A DNA stretch of 64,000 nucleotides from Chryseobacterium sp. (GTDB lineage: Bacteria > Bacteroidota > Bacteroidia > Flavobacteriales > Weeksellaceae), in the NCBI GenBank assembly GCA_031277615.1, contig JAITMC010000009.1:1-64000 (forward strand), in the 5' to 3' direction. Position 1 is the stretch's first letter. The number at the start of each line of letters is the position of its first letter. The position numbers were made by a program, and so were the translations under genes. Of this stretch, positions 52,976-62,027 are shown piece after piece. The notes below the pieces were generated by a model that saw only the letters and a program-made list of their open reading frames with translations, did not search any database and had not been told where the DNA came from.

Positions 52976-53977
52976 ATGAAACATATTTCAATGATAATAT
53001 ATGAAGGAGTCCTTTCCACGGCTGTCGCCAATACCACTTCACTTCTGATGAGTGCCAACGAAGCGGCATTGAAAAGAGGCATGCCGGTTCCTTTCCGGAT
53101 TGATCTTATCGGAGTAGATGATACCGCTATACAGACTCATCTTCCGATACAGTTCAGGTGCAGCAAAACAATTGCTGATCAATCGGAAACGGATGTGATC
53201 ATTATTCCACCTATGGATATGAATACGGAAGACCTCAGTGCTTTTCTGGTCCGCAACGCTCCCCTGCTGAGATGGATCAAAAAACGTTTCTCTGAGAACA
53301 CACAGCTGATCAGCCTTTGTACCGGCGTTTATCTGTTAGCAGAATGCGGCATTCTGGATAATCTGCCCACCACCTCCCATTGGGGCGTCATGGAAGATCT
53401 GCAGAAAAGGTATCCCCGGATTGATTTTAAACCGGATCATGTGGTTACTGATTCCTGCAATGTTATTACCGGAGGAGGCGGTTTTTCTTCACTGAATGCA
53501 GTTCTTTATTTTATTGAAAAACACGCCGGTAAAGAAATTTCGGTGGAACTCAGTAAGTTGTATGCGCTGGATTACGGGCGGACTTCACAAAGGGTATTCA
53601 GCATCCTCTCAGGACAGCGTCATCATGATGACCATGAAATTCATAAAGCCCAAAGTTATATAGAGAAAGAATTCAAGGAAGATATTACCGTAGAACAGGT
53701 TGCCAATGAGATACACATGAGCAGACGGAATTTCATCCGCCGTTTCAAAAATGCAACCCGGCTGAATCCCATAGAATATATCCAGCGGGTAAAAGTGGAA
53801 GCTGCCAAAAAGGCATTTGAAACCGGGGATGCCAATGTTGCTGATGTTACTTACAGCATCGGCTATAACGATCTGAAGACCTTCAGAACAGTGTTCAAAA
53901 AGGTCACGGGACTTACTCCTGCGGACTACAGGAATAAATACAGGAATCAGATGATAGAGCCAGACCGTGGAAACTGA
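52976..53977 (+). CDS. GlxA-type transcriptional regulator (DJ-1/PfpI + AraC)
   Basis: A 333-residue regulator. Residues about 1-195 form a DJ-1/PfpI-like amidotransferase fold (YEGVLSTAVANTTSL.., Cys in SLCTGVYLLAE at about 118), and residues about 225-325 an AraC/XylS double helix-turn-helix (EDITVEQVANEIHMSRRNFIRRFKNA..YIQRVKVEAAKKAF). The ATG at 52976 (MKHISMII) is chosen over an upstream in-frame start. GlxA-type regulators bind small ligands in the first domain and act as dimers on DNA. The target may be the divergent DUF1569 gene. Confidence 0.88.
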   Translation: MKHISMIIYEGVLSTAVANTTSLLMSANEAALKRGMPVPFRIDLIGVDDTAIQTHLPIQFRCSKTIADQSETDVIIIPPMDMNTEDLSAFLVRNAPLLRWIKKRFSENTQLISLCTGVYLLAECGILDNLPTTSHWGVMEDLQKRYPRIDFKPDHVVTDSCNVITGGGGFSSLNAVLYFIEKHAGKEISVELSKLYALDYGRTSQRVFSILSGQRHHDDHEIHKAQSYIEKEFKEDITVEQVANEIHMSRRNFIRRFKNATRLNPIEYIQRVKVEAAKKAFETGDANVADVTYSIGYNDLKTFRTVFKKVTGLTPADYRNKYRNQMIEPDRGN

Positions 53978-54024
53978 AATATCTGAGGCTGGGAAATCTC
54001 CTTTTCTATCCTTTCTAAAAATGG

Positions 54025-54032
54025 TATCTTTG
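54025..54032 (+). promoter_or_regulatory. -7 element of the rlmH promoter
   Basis: TATCTTTG, an exact TAnnTTTG match, lies 20 nt before the rlmH ATG at 54053. Confidence 0.5.
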
Positions 54033-54052
54033 CACTTTGAAACCTTTTATAC

Positions 54053-54526
54053 ATGCGAATCGGCTTACTTTGTATCGGAAAAACAGATGATAAAGAAATC
54101 ACCTCTCTGATCAGCTATTATCTTACCCGTCTTCCCAAACACTGGAACTTTGAAATCACGGAGATTCCCGATGTGAAAAATGCCAAAAACCTCTCTCCTG
54201 AACTTCTGAAAAAGGAAGAGGCCAAACTGTTTTTAAACCACATCGATAAAAATGATCTGGTCATAATCCTCGATGAAAAGGGCAAGCAGTTGACCAGTCG
54301 CGAATTTGCCCGGAAAATTGATACCTGGATGACCTCTTCTGTTAAAAAAGTACATCTCCTGATTGGGGGGGCTTATGGCTTTTCAGAAGAAATATACGAC
54401 AGGGCCAATGAAAAAATGTCATTATCTAAAATGACATTTACCCACCAGATGATCCGGTTATTTATTGTTGAGCAGATTTACAGGGCAGATCAGATTTTAC
54501 AGGGAAAACCTTATCATAATGATTAA
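54053..54526 (+). CDS. rlmH: 23S rRNA pseudouridine(1915) N3-methyltransferase
   Basis: A 157-residue SPOUT methyltransferase that methylates Psi1915 in helix 69 of 23S rRNA, after ribosome assembly, using SAM. The C-terminal knot text LLIGGAYGFSEEIYDRANEKMSLSKMTFTHQMIR.. and the ending LQGKPYH are the family fingerprint, and LDEKGKQLTSREFA is the central block. The length is the usual one (E. coli 155). Confidence 0.96.
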   Translation: MRIGLLCIGKTDDKEITSLISYYLTRLPKHWNFEITEIPDVKNAKNLSPELLKKEEAKLFLNHIDKNDLVIILDEKGKQLTSREFARKIDTWMTSSVKKVHLLIGGAYGFSEEIYDRANEKMSLSKMTFTHQMIRLFIVEQIYRADQILQGKPYHND

Positions 54527-54608
54527 AATGATGGGGACCTGTTTGAAAAAATTCTCACTTTCATATCACCTTTAGCCCCAAATCGTCTGGATCTGAAACG
54601 TATTCCGG

Positions 54609-55073
54609 CTATACCGCACTCTGTTTCAGGGTGATCTGCCGTTTAGCCTCTCCTACTACAAAAGCTACTGAGTTGGCAATATTGAAGCTCCTGATTAATT
54701 TTGACATAGGAATAGTTAAATGATTCTCAAAACGGTTCAGCACTTCCCTGCTCAAACCGGTACTTTCTTTTCCGAAAACCAGCCAGTCACCATCCTGAAA
54801 ATCATTTTCAAGATAGGATTTCTCAGCATGTGAGCTCATCAGGAAAACCCGTGACAGATCAGGAATCTGCTGTATCCATTCTTCAACATTGGCATATTCG
54901 GCAACTTCAAGATGAACCCAGTAATCCAGCCCTGAACGTTTCAGATTTTTATCATTGATCACGAAACCAAAAGGATGAATCAGATGTAATTTACTTTCAG
55001 TACCCACACATAATCTCCCGATATTCCCTGTATTATTAGGTATTTCGGGCTCTACAAGAACAATATTCAGCAT
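54609..55073 (-). CDS. trmL: tRNA (cytidine(34)-2'-O)-methyltransferase TrmL
   Basis: A 154-residue SPOUT enzyme that methylates the ribose of the wobble base (C34/U34) of tRNA-Leu. N-terminal text VLVEPEIPNNTGNIGRLCVGT and the knot motif FGKESTGLSREVL...IPMSKLIRSFNIANSVAF (about 95-135) are characteristic. Length matches E. coli TrmL. It converges with rlmH, with 82 bp between. Confidence 0.95.
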   Translation of the reverse strand: MLNIVLVEPEIPNNTGNIGRLCVGTESKLHLIHPFGFVINDKNLKRSGLDYWVHLEVAEYANVEEWIQQIPDLSRVFLMSSHAEKSYLENDFQDGDWLVFGKESTGLSREVLNRFENHLTIPMSKLIRSFNIANSVAFVVGEAKRQITLKQSAV

Positions 55074-55180
55074 TTTATTTAGACCTTTCCGGTTGATTAA
55101 GAACAGGAAACTGTCTTGAAATTCCTGCCGTTAAAAATTTATTTTAAATTGAATGATTAAAAGTTAGTTGAAACTGGTGT

Positions 55181-55993
55181 TTATTTCTTTGGACATTTAG
55201 TATAATATTCTGTCAATACCGCTTTTTCGTATCCTGTATTGACCGCTTTATCGAGATTTCCGCAGGCTTCCTTTTCTTTTGCCGTTTCAAACAGGACCAT
55301 AGCCTTCGTTACATACGACTGGGAAAATTTAGGATCAATAGAAATGGCTTTATTGGCATCGACAAGACTCTCCTTATATTTTTTCATTTTAAGATATACG
55401 TCTGCCCTTCCGTTGTACAGCAGTGACTCCGGTTTTTCGGAAATCAGCTGGTTGTAATCTTTCAAAGCGCCTTCAAGGTCGCCGTTATTTTTCTTAAGAT
55501 TAGCCAGTCCGGTTTTTGCAAAAATATTATCGGGAGCAAAAGTAAGGATCTGCTTAAGGTCGTTTAGGGCCAGTTCCTTTTTCCCCTGGCTGTCATAGAT
55601 TTTGGAACGGGTAAGATAGAATTCCGGATTTTCGGGTTCTATTTTAAGTCCGGTTGCAATATACTCCAATGCTTTGGCCTTACTGCCTTTCTGGCTGTGC
55701 AGTGACGCCAGATTCGCATATACGGAAGCCGACATAGGATTGGCCTTCAGCGCCGATTCATAGGATTTGAAAGCAGAAGTTGTCTTTCCCAACCGTCTCT
55801 GGGCCGTTCCCAGATTATTGTAATATTCGGATTGGAATTTCTGGATCTGCTCTTTTTCGGCCAGCTTTGAATACTGTTCTTCAGCACATTTGTAATCTGC
55901 TTTTTTAAGGCATTCTTCCGCTGTTTTTTTATCCTGTCCGTAAAGGAACAACGAGGTGCACATCAGTGCAGTCAGTAATAAAGATTTTTTCAT
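55181..55993 (-). CDS. Secreted TPR-repeat protein
   Basis: A 270-residue exported protein. The ATG at 55993 (MKKSLLLTALMC) with signal peptide ending SLFLYGQ is chosen; a longer frame extends into the PAP2 gene but lacks sense there. About six TPR units fill residues 25-250 (e.g. SAFKSYESALKANPMSASVYANLASLHSQ..). Such proteins are periplasmic or lipid-anchored scaffolds. Its first nt overlap the stop of the PAP2 gene (ATGA), so it belongs to the tatA-PAP2-TPR operon. A Cys pair near the C-terminus and CxxCAE near the start (C30/C37) are notable. Confidence 0.85.
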   Translation of the reverse strand: MKKSLLLTALMCTSLFLYGQDKKTAEECLKKADYKCAEEQYSKLAEKEQIQKFQSEYYNNLGTAQRRLGKTTSAFKSYESALKANPMSASVYANLASLHSQKGSKAKALEYIATGLKIEPENPEFYLTRSKIYDSQGKKELALNDLKQILTFAPDNIFAKTGLANLKKNNGDLEGALKDYNQLISEKPESLLYNGRADVYLKMKKYKESLVDANKAISIDPKFSQSYVTKAMVLFETAKEKEACGNLDKAVNTGYEKAVLTEYYTKCPKK

Positions 55994-56556
55994 GTGGTTA
56001 TCGTTTGTTTGTTGATCACTTTTTTCGCGAGTGTACCAAATATCACTCCCAATAAAGATCCAACAAACGCCCCCACCAAAATATCTATCGGGAAATGCAC
56101 TCCTAAATAAATCCGGCTGTAGGAAACTACTATAGCCCATACAAATATAGCATATGGAAACCAATTAAGCTTCTTTTTTAATAAGATACTTAAATAAGAA
56201 GCCAGAAAGAAGGTATTGGAAGCATGGGCTGAATAAAACCCGAACTGTCCGCCACACTTCACAATCCTCATATAATGCTCCAGAGAAGGGTCATGGCAGG
56301 GCCTTAACCTTGCTACGCCATATTTAAAAACACTGGCTAGCTGATCAGAAACCGTTGCTCCGAGCGCTATGAAAATAAGAATAAAAATTAAAGATTTTAA
56401 CTTGTAGTTCTTGTATAAAAAGTAAAGAAATATAATATAAAGCGGAACCCAGATCCAAGTACTTGAAATCAACATCCAAAGCTGGTCGAAGGAAGGGTCG
56501 CCCAAAGTATTAAGGTATAGAAAAACCTTTTTATCTTCCTGAATAATTTCCTCCAT
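55990..56556 (-). CDS. PAP2 family membrane phosphatase
   Basis: A 188-residue membrane phosphatase of the type-2 phosphatidic-acid phosphatase family, which removes phosphate from lipid or undecaprenyl (pyro)phosphates at the outer face of the inner membrane. The three active-site blocks are intact: KxxxxxxRP (K78-R85-P86), SAHA-type SxxH (Y108-H111) and SRxxxxxHxxxD (R148, H154, D158). Four to five membrane helices surround them. It lies 3 bp after tatA and overlaps the TPR gene by 4 nt. Confidence 0.92.
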   Translation of the reverse strand: MEEIIQEDKKVFLYLNTLGDPSFDQLWMLISSTWIWVPLYIIFLYFLYKNYKLKSLIFILIFIALGATVSDQLASVFKYGVARLRPCHDPSLEHYMRIVKCGGQFGFYSAHASNTFFLASYLSILLKKKLNWFPYAIFVWAIVVSYSRIYLGVHFPIDILVGAFVGSLLGVIFGTLAKKVINKQTITT

Positions 56557-56559
56557 CTG

Positions 56560-56901
56560 TTATCTGCTTACCGGCCCTTCGTAGGTTTCGTCATCAGCCG
56601 GTTTAGGTTTTGGAGGTTCATTCTGGGTGGCGGAAGAAGGCTCGGTAAGAATATCTTTCTCAATATCCTTCATTGGATTGAAATCTTTGGCCGCATCTTT
56701 TACTTTTTCTATTTCACGTTTGATCTCAGAAACAGGATTATCTGTTTCCTTCATGATCTCTGTTTTGATGTCTTCCACTGCACCACGCATCTTTCTTACA
56801 CCCGCTCCCAGATCACGTGCAATCTGAGGAAGTTTATCCGGACCGAATAATACAACAATCGCCACTGCGATTAATGCCATTTCTCCAATGCTTAATTCCA
56901 T
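56560..56901 (-). CDS. tatA: Twin-arginine translocase subunit TatA/TatB family
   Basis: A 113-residue Tat component: an N-terminal membrane helix with the FGPDKLP hinge (MELSIGEMALIAVAIVVLFGPDKLPQIARDLG), an amphipathic helix (about 24-60), and a Pro/Glu-rich acidic tail. The length, longer than a minimal TatA, and the short hinge phrase make a TatA/B double-function protein possible, as often in Bacteroidetes. It is the first gene of a three-gene operon; no tatC is adjacent. Confidence 0.9.
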   Translation of the reverse strand: MELSIGEMALIAVAIVVLFGPDKLPQIARDLGAGVRKMRGAVEDIKTEIMKETDNPVSEIKREIEKVKDAAKDFNPMKDIEKDILTEPSSATQNEPPKPKPADDETYEGPVSR

Positions 56902-57263
56902 GCTGTAAAATTACGAAAGTTTAAACATTTATGGAGGATAAAGTGGAATTTTAAACAAATTTTAAGATTTGGGGGATCTGATGGAGAAATAATAGACGAA
57001 TAGATGATAGACGGATAGATGATAGACAGTCAAAGTGCAATATAAAATTGGCGTACTATTCTAAAAATGTATGGTTGATATTTTATTTCTATTTCTGATA
57101 ATGTTGTTGTTTATTATTCTTTTTGGTAAATGGGTAGTGAACCTTTTCTATCTACTGAAGTTTCTTTAAAATATTATTCTGTATTAACAAAATTTAATTC
57201 AAAATAAAGAGAATTACCTTATTTTTGATTATATTTATTACACACAAAAACAAATATTTATCT
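56902..57263. other. Intergenic region with a 'gatagatgatagac' repeat
   Basis: The run at 56989-57030 (AATAGACGAATAGATGATAG then ACGGATAGATGATAGAC) is related to 36191-36248. The rest is A/T-rich; TATTTTTG near 57221 could be the -7 box of the lipoprotein gene at 57264. Confidence 0.5.
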
Positions 57264-58211
57264 ATGAAAAAACTGACTACTACATTTAAGATTTTTGCTT
57301 TGGCATCAGTCATGATCCTGACAGGCTGTCAGAATGAAAACAGCGAAGCATTACAGGAAAATCCCACAGTAAAAGTAACAACGGCAGACCTGAAAAAAGA
57401 ACTTACAGCCGGAACGACAGCCGTTCCCGGAGTCGTACAGACGCAATTGGAAGATTCAAAGAAAAATCTTGAAAAGTACCTTAGCAATGATCTGCAGATT
57501 ACCGGAGTGACTGTTTTAGGGAAACTTTCAGGTCAGAGAGGTATTGATCTTTCCCAACAGTTAATTTCTGACAAAGACCAGTTTATTGCCGAGGGAAACA
57601 TTTTATATCCTGAAACCTTAAAAGTAGGAAAAATCGGAGCTCTTTATTCCGGAGAACAGCTTTCCGAGGCACAGAAAGGATTAAAGGAAATGGCAACAGA
57701 GCAGATTAAGTCCGGAACTGAAGTTCTGGAAGTTTCCTGGAACCACAAAGGAGAAGCCTTCACGACTCTATGCTTTTACAATGAATCGGGAATCATCTGG
57801 GATAATGTATTTGGAGGATTGGTGATGATGGATATCAGAGGTGTTTCAGAGGATTCTTCTTCCAGCGCTCTGGCGGCAAAGGCAGCTTCCAAATGGTCTC
57901 AAACTGTTTGGACGGCCAACTGGCTTTGGGGTTCTAAAAGAGGGGAAGCCGGATACAAAATTACCATTTATTATTCAGGTTCTACGGTTTCTAATGTAGA
58001 TGTGACCGACTGGGCCAATATCAGTTTAGGCAAAGCAAAAAGCGAAAGTAAGATTACTAAAAGAACAGGAGCTTACGGCCAGTGCAAATATGCATTGGGA
58101 TTATGTACACCTATCGGTTCTTTAAGCTTTAATTCCAGTAACTTCTCCGTATCTTTTTCAGGATTGGGAAGCAATATGGTGAGCAATGGAACGAAATCTC
58201 TTTATCCATAG
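57264..58211 (+). CDS. Hypothetical lipoprotein
   Basis: A 315-residue lipoprotein with the ATG at 57264 chosen (MKKLTTTFKIFALASVMILTGC: lipobox ILTGC, Cys at about 22); an earlier in-frame start would place 13 extra residues before the signal. A helical N-terminal half (about 40-180) is followed by a Ser/Ala-rich linker and a C-terminal beta-rich domain (about 225-315: WTANWLWGSKRGEAGYKITIYYSG, then a Cys pair in YGQCKYALGLCTP). I do not recognise either domain. It is not part of an operon, and a strong terminator follows. It should be an outer-membrane-anchored or surface protein. Confidence 0.65.
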   Translation: MKKLTTTFKIFALASVMILTGCQNENSEALQENPTVKVTTADLKKELTAGTTAVPGVVQTQLEDSKKNLEKYLSNDLQITGVTVLGKLSGQRGIDLSQQLISDKDQFIAEGNILYPETLKVGKIGALYSGEQLSEAQKGLKEMATEQIKSGTEVLEVSWNHKGEAFTTLCFYNESGIIWDNVFGGLVMMDIRGVSEDSSSSALAAKAASKWSQTVWTANWLWGSKRGEAGYKITIYYSGSTVSNVDVTDWANISLGKAKSESKITKRTGAYGQCKYALGLCTPIGSLSFNSSNFSVSFSGLGSNMVSNGTKSLYP

Positions 58212-58238
58212 GTATAACTCGTTATATATTTTCAATAG

Positions 58239-58270
58239 AAACGGGAAAGTTCAGCTGAACTTTCCCGTTT
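58239..58270. terminator. Perfect 16-bp palindrome, terminator
   Basis: AAACGGGAAAGTTCAG (58239-58254) is followed at once by its exact complement (58255-58270), then TGTTTTA. It lies 28 nt after the lipoprotein stop. The lack of a separate loop is compensated by the AGCT centre opening. Confidence 0.75.
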
Positions 58271-58287
58271 TGTTTTATAGAGAAGGT

Positions 58288-58326
58288 TTGATGATGGATG
58301 ATGGGTGATGGAAGATGGGTGATATG
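58288..58326. repeat. Short 'gatgatgggtgatgg' tandem repeat
   Basis: GATGATGGATGATGGGTGAT-like units run for about 38 nt; they share GATGATGGGTGATGG with the reverse complement of the run at 6441-6482. No function is evident. Confidence 0.45.
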
Positions 58327-58425
58327 AAATCCGTCTCTTATTTGTTTTAAATCTGCCTGTTTATTATTGAACGTAAATGATCATTAATCATAACCAACAG
58401 TAACTTCCAGCCTCCAGTCTTTAAT

Positions 58426-59223
58426 TTAATAACCTGCGTGTTTCAGCATTTCTACAGCATTCTCTTTTAATCCGAATACATTTTCGAGCATTTCAAATAA
58501 ACGGTGGTTACTGTCAATGTCTGAAGAGGTCTTCTCACCATTATTATATCGGATGTTCAATACATGATCTACAAAAGTGTATCGGGCCTTCTCATCAACC
58601 TTAGAAAGAATAAGGTTTTTTCTGAATCCTGACTGCGGATGGGTAGCCACATACCAGTTGGCAACTTCCAGATCGGTATGCTCTACATTGTCCAGAACAA
58701 AGCGATATACCGGAAGCCAGATTTCTTTCCAGAAATAAAGCGTATAGCCATTATCTTTTCTGGAGATCCTGAACTGTCCGTTCGGAGTTGACTGCGGTTC
58801 TTCGTTATCCAGAAGTAGTGGAGAGGTAAGAGTAACAGTTCCAAAGCCGCAATCCACCAGATATTTCTGTTCGTCTAATTCTACAATCTGCAGCATATGC
58901 GTTTTCGCTGTCCGGCTGTTTTCATCTTTCTTCCATAGCACCCGCGCGAGTTGGATCTCTGCTCTAAAACCCATAGAAATAAGCATTTCATTCAAAAGCA
59001 GGTTCTGCTCATAGCAATATCCTCCCCTTTCCTCCGATACCAGTTTATGGAAAACATCATCAGCATCCAGAGACGGAACCTTTCCGGTATAGGAATCTAT
59101 ATTTTCAAAGGGAATGAATGCAGGATGCAGCTGATGGATCTTTTTCAGGGTATTGATATCCGCCTCAACAGCACCGGAGTAATGAATCCGTTCGAGGTAT
59201 TTTTCCAGTTTTAACATATCCAT
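58426..59223 (-). CDS. Arylamine N-acetyltransferase
   Basis: A 265-residue NAT enzyme that moves acetyl from acetyl-CoA to aromatic amines or hydrazines. The Cys-His-Asp triad is complete: C70 in RGGYCYEQN, H109 in TAKTHMLQIV, and D124 in YLVDCGFG. FIPFENIDSYTGK at about 36-48 is the family N-terminal block. Length is normal (260-280). It is the next gene after the Tet-like efflux pump in the same direction, 26 bp apart, so both may be expressed together as a detoxification pair. Confidence 0.93.
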   Translation of the reverse strand: MDMLKLEKYLERIHYSGAVEADINTLKKIHQLHPAFIPFENIDSYTGKVPSLDADDVFHKLVSEERGGYCYEQNLLLNEMLISMGFRAEIQLARVLWKKDENSRTAKTHMLQIVELDEQKYLVDCGFGTVTLTSPLLLDNEEPQSTPNGQFRISRKDNGYTLYFWKEIWLPVYRFVLDNVEHTDLEVANWYVATHPQSGFRKNLILSKVDEKARYTFVDHVLNIRYNNGEKTSSDIDSNHRLFEMLENVFGLKENAVEMLKHAGY

Positions 59224-59249
59224 GATCTGTTGTTTTTAAAATAATTCAG

Positions 59250-60476
59250 CTATTGTTTGATCTTTGGCTTCTTCTGAAAAGCATAATACGTAATCACAAC
59301 ACTTATCGCCATCAGAATAAAAGCCAGAAGGAACGGTGCGCCTGCAAATTTCACCTGTGCCCCATCACGGGTAAAGTAATGGAATAAACTCGTCATCAGC
59401 AATGGTCCTATAATAGAAGTAGCACTCATCAGACTCGTTAAAGCTCCCTGAAGCTCTCCCTGCTCCTGTGCAGAAACACTTTTGGAGATCATCGACTGAA
59501 GTGCCGGACCACAGATTCCTCCCAGACAGTAAGGGACCAGGATTACAAACATCATCCAGCCCTGTGTGGCAAATGCGAAAAAGAACATTCCCACAGCATA
59601 CAGGATAAGTCCGTAATAAATGCTTTTCTGCTCACCCAGCCGCGGCGTTGTCCATCGGATAAGCACTCCCTGAACAAGTCCCACCAAAAGACCGACTACT
59701 CCCAATGATATTCCTACCATACGTGTATCCCAATCGAACTGGTACATTGTGAAGAAATTCCAGTTACTCTGCACAGCATGACCGGCAATATAAATTAAGA
59801 TAAGCGCAACGATCAACCCTGAAATTTCCGGATGCTTGCTTAAAAACCGAAATGATCCGATCGGATTGGCGCGTTTCCAGTCGAATTCCCTTCTCTTATC
59901 TTTATCTAAACTTTCAGGAAGAATAAAGTATCCGTATAGGAAGTTCAAAAGGCATAAAACTGCTGCTGCATAAAAAGGAACCCTGGCTCCATAATGTCCT
60001 AAAACACCTCCCAAAACAGGACCTATAATGAATCCTAATCCGAAAGCGGCCCCGATAAGTCCAAAGTTTTTCGCCCGGTCTTCATCACTGGAAATATCTG
60101 CAATATAGGCACTGGCCGTTGTAATACTGGCTCCGGTAATTCCTGCGATCACGCGTCCCAGAAACAGCCACCAAATCGTAGGGGCAAGCGCCAGAAACAC
60201 ATAATCCACCGCAAATCCGAAAAGAGAAATCAGGATCACGGGTCTTCTTCCGTATTTATCACTGAGGTTCCCGACAATCGGAGAAAAAACAAACTGGGTA
60301 AAAGCATAGGCGAAACCAAGCCATCCGCTATATTTTGCCGCTTCACTGATGTTGGCGTGAATAAGTTCCTCGATCAGTTTGGGAACTACGGGAATAATGA
60401 TTCCCCAGCCTGTAATATCGATCAGTAAAGTAATAAATATAAAGCCTATAGCTGCTTTTTTCTTTGAATTTTCCAT
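59250..60476 (-). CDS. TCR/Tet-type MFS drug efflux transporter
   Basis: A 408-residue 12-helix MFS antiporter in the TetA-like family. The family blocks [16 protein letters not shown] (about 22-37), [19 protein letters not shown] (about 69-87) and [21 protein letters not shown] (about 108-128) are present. The similarity to tetracycline pumps shows the family and not the substrate: many environmental members do not confer tetracycline resistance. No TetR-type gene is adjacent. A TAATTTTG -7 box lies just before its start. Confidence 0.9.
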   Translation of the reverse strand: MENSKKKAAIGFIFITLLIDITGWGIIIPVVPKLIEELIHANISEAAKYSGWLGFAYAFTQFVFSPIVGNLSDKYGRRPVILISLFGFAVDYVFLALAPTIWWLFLGRVIAGITGASITTASAYIADISSDEDRAKNFGLIGAAFGLGFIIGPVLGGVLGHYGARVPFYAAAVLCLLNFLYGYFILPESLDKDKRREFDWKRANPIGSFRFLSKHPEISGLIVALILIYIAGHAVQSNWNFFTMYQFDWDTRMVGISLGVVGLLVGLVQGVLIRWTTPRLGEQKSIYYGLILYAVGMFFFAFATQGWMMFVILVPYCLGGICGPALQSMISKSVSAQEQGELQGALTSLMSATSIIGPLLMTSLFHYFTRDGAQVKFAGAPFLLAFILMAISVVITYYAFQKKPKIKQ

Positions 60477-60617
60477 GATGGTGCAAAATTAATCAAATCT
60501 TAAAAAATAATGGTTCTAAATTGCACTATATTAAACAAGTATAATACTGCATAACAGAATCACATTCAAAAGCCTTCTGTTTTTACATTATTTCCAACAG
60601 TCCGGAAAGCATAAAAT

Positions 60618-60654
60618 AAAAAGACCTGATTTCAGATATGAAACAGGTCTTTTT
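60618..60654. terminator. Bidirectional intrinsic terminator
   Basis: AAAAAGACCTG (60618-60628) and CAGGTCTTTTT (60644-60654) form an 11-bp stem with a 15-nt loop and U-run on the plus strand. It lies just downstream of the stop of the minus-strand secreted-protein gene at 60675. Confidence 0.8.
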
Positions 60655-60674
60655 TACCATAAAATTAAGCAGTA

Positions 60675-61943
60675 TCAGTTACTATTAGGTTTTGCAGTGA
60701 TCATACGGTTGGTGATGATACACTTGATGAGACAGCTCTTCTTCAACGTAACCTTTATCACATTGCTGTATTGATAAGCAGTAACATTTGCGTTAAGGGT
60801 TGATCTTACTCCGCGGCGGTAATAAGTAGTCTGTGTAACTGCCGGTGCATCATATGTTGCAGCAGTTGCATTGGTAATGTCTGTAAAAGTTATATTATCG
60901 GTTGAGCTTTGCCATTGATAGCCTGCCATTCCTGTCACCTGTGCTGCTGCAGTTTCTGTAAAGGCGGCCGGATCGGGATTGATATCCAGACAAACCGTTT
61001 GATCTGCTCCAATGGTTCCGGGGTTGCTCACTACATTTACAAATAACCTGCCTACATTGGAGATAGCCTGAAATGAGCAAGTATAAAAACTTGACTTTGC
61101 CACTACCCTATACTGGTTATTGTTAAATCCTGCAGGAATATTATTAATATTGAGCGTGGGGCTTGTAACATTGCTGTAATTAGCATTGTTCACCAGATCT
61201 GTCCATGTGCTACCGTTGAGAATCTGCCATTGATAGGTAACATTTGCAGGTGTTTCATCAATATCTGTATTGCTGATAACGGCCGTCATTGTAGCAGATC
61301 CCCCTACAGGGACCGTTCTATCTGAAGGCTGAGACAGATACGTCATTGGATCAATATAGTATTCTGAAAGGATATTATAAATTCTCATCTGGCTAAATGA
61401 AAAACCAAAACCAATAAGCTCTCCAAAGTCTAAACGCACCTCATCCCAGGCTTTATCAGGCATTACTTTTATAATCCTTCGTTCCTTATTATCTCCAAAA
61501 TCGAAGAAAAAATGCCCGTTAATACCAGTTCTATACACTTCACTTCCATTATTATAGAAGACAAAATTACCGGCATTAAAACTAGGGTTAAAGTTAAAAC
61601 CGTCAGAAGCAAAGTCAATGTAAACCGGTTTATTGGCAGGGAAATCCGCTCCTGTAGTCCCCACCCCAATATACATAGAACAAAAAAATCCAGCACCTGT
61701 TCCAGGTTTTAATGAGGCATAAGAATTGACATCTATATCGGTCATATTAGTAGGATTAATGGCTTCTTTTCCAAATCTAAAGCAAAGAAGGCCTCCATCG
61801 CTTGCACTTAAAGTATTAGTATCCAATAATCTTCCACAGCCACCATTAGGCAGGGAAACCATTTCCTGAGAAAGCATCTTGTTTGACACCAAAAAGCATA
61901 TCACTATAAAGGCATAAAATAGTATTGAGTTTGTTTTCATCAT
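60675..61943 (-). CDS. Large secreted protein with Ig-like beta domains
   Basis: A 422-residue exported protein (signal peptide about 1-25). Residues about 26-190 are an unrecognised N-terminal region; from about 205 on come Ig-like beta-sandwich stretches (YLSQPSDRTVPVGGSATMT, YQWQILNGSTWTD, then GYQWQSSTDNITFTD and YYRRGVRSTLN) in two tandem copies, a style common in Flavobacteria surface proteins. The end (SCLIKCIITNRMIT) is not a clear type IX secretion C-terminal domain, so export beyond the outer membrane is unproven. It follows the secreted protein at 62028 by 84 bp. Confidence 0.75.
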   Translation of the reverse strand: MMKTNSILFYAFIVICFLVSNKMLSQEMVSLPNGGCGRLLDTNTLSASDGGLLCFRFGKEAINPTNMTDIDVNSYASLKPGTGAGFFCSMYIGVGTTGADFPANKPVYIDFASDGFNFNPSFNAGNFVFYNNGSEVYRTGINGHFFFDFGDNKERRIIKVMPDKAWDEVRLDFGELIGFGFSFSQMRIYNILSEYYIDPMTYLSQPSDRTVPVGGSATMTAVISNTDIDETPANVTYQWQILNGSTWTDLVNNANYSNVTSPTLNINNIPAGFNNNQYRVVAKSSFYTCSFQAISNVGRLFVNVVSNPGTIGADQTVCLDINPDPAAFTETAAAQVTGMAGYQWQSSTDNITFTDITNATAATYDAPAVTQTTYYRRGVRSTLNANVTAYQYSNVIKVTLKKSCLIKCIITNRMITAKPNSN

Positions 61944-62027
61944 TGATAATTTTAATCGTTAGTTGTACACGAGATAATGCTCATCCCTGAGTAAGGATGA
62001 TGATAGTGACTGTAGGTCTCCTAAAAA

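Noticed and set aside
59250-60476. Acquired tetracycline-resistance gene
   Set aside because: The family match is real, but base usage is like the neighbours, no mobile element or TetR gene is adjacent, and the family includes many chromosomal pumps with other substrates.
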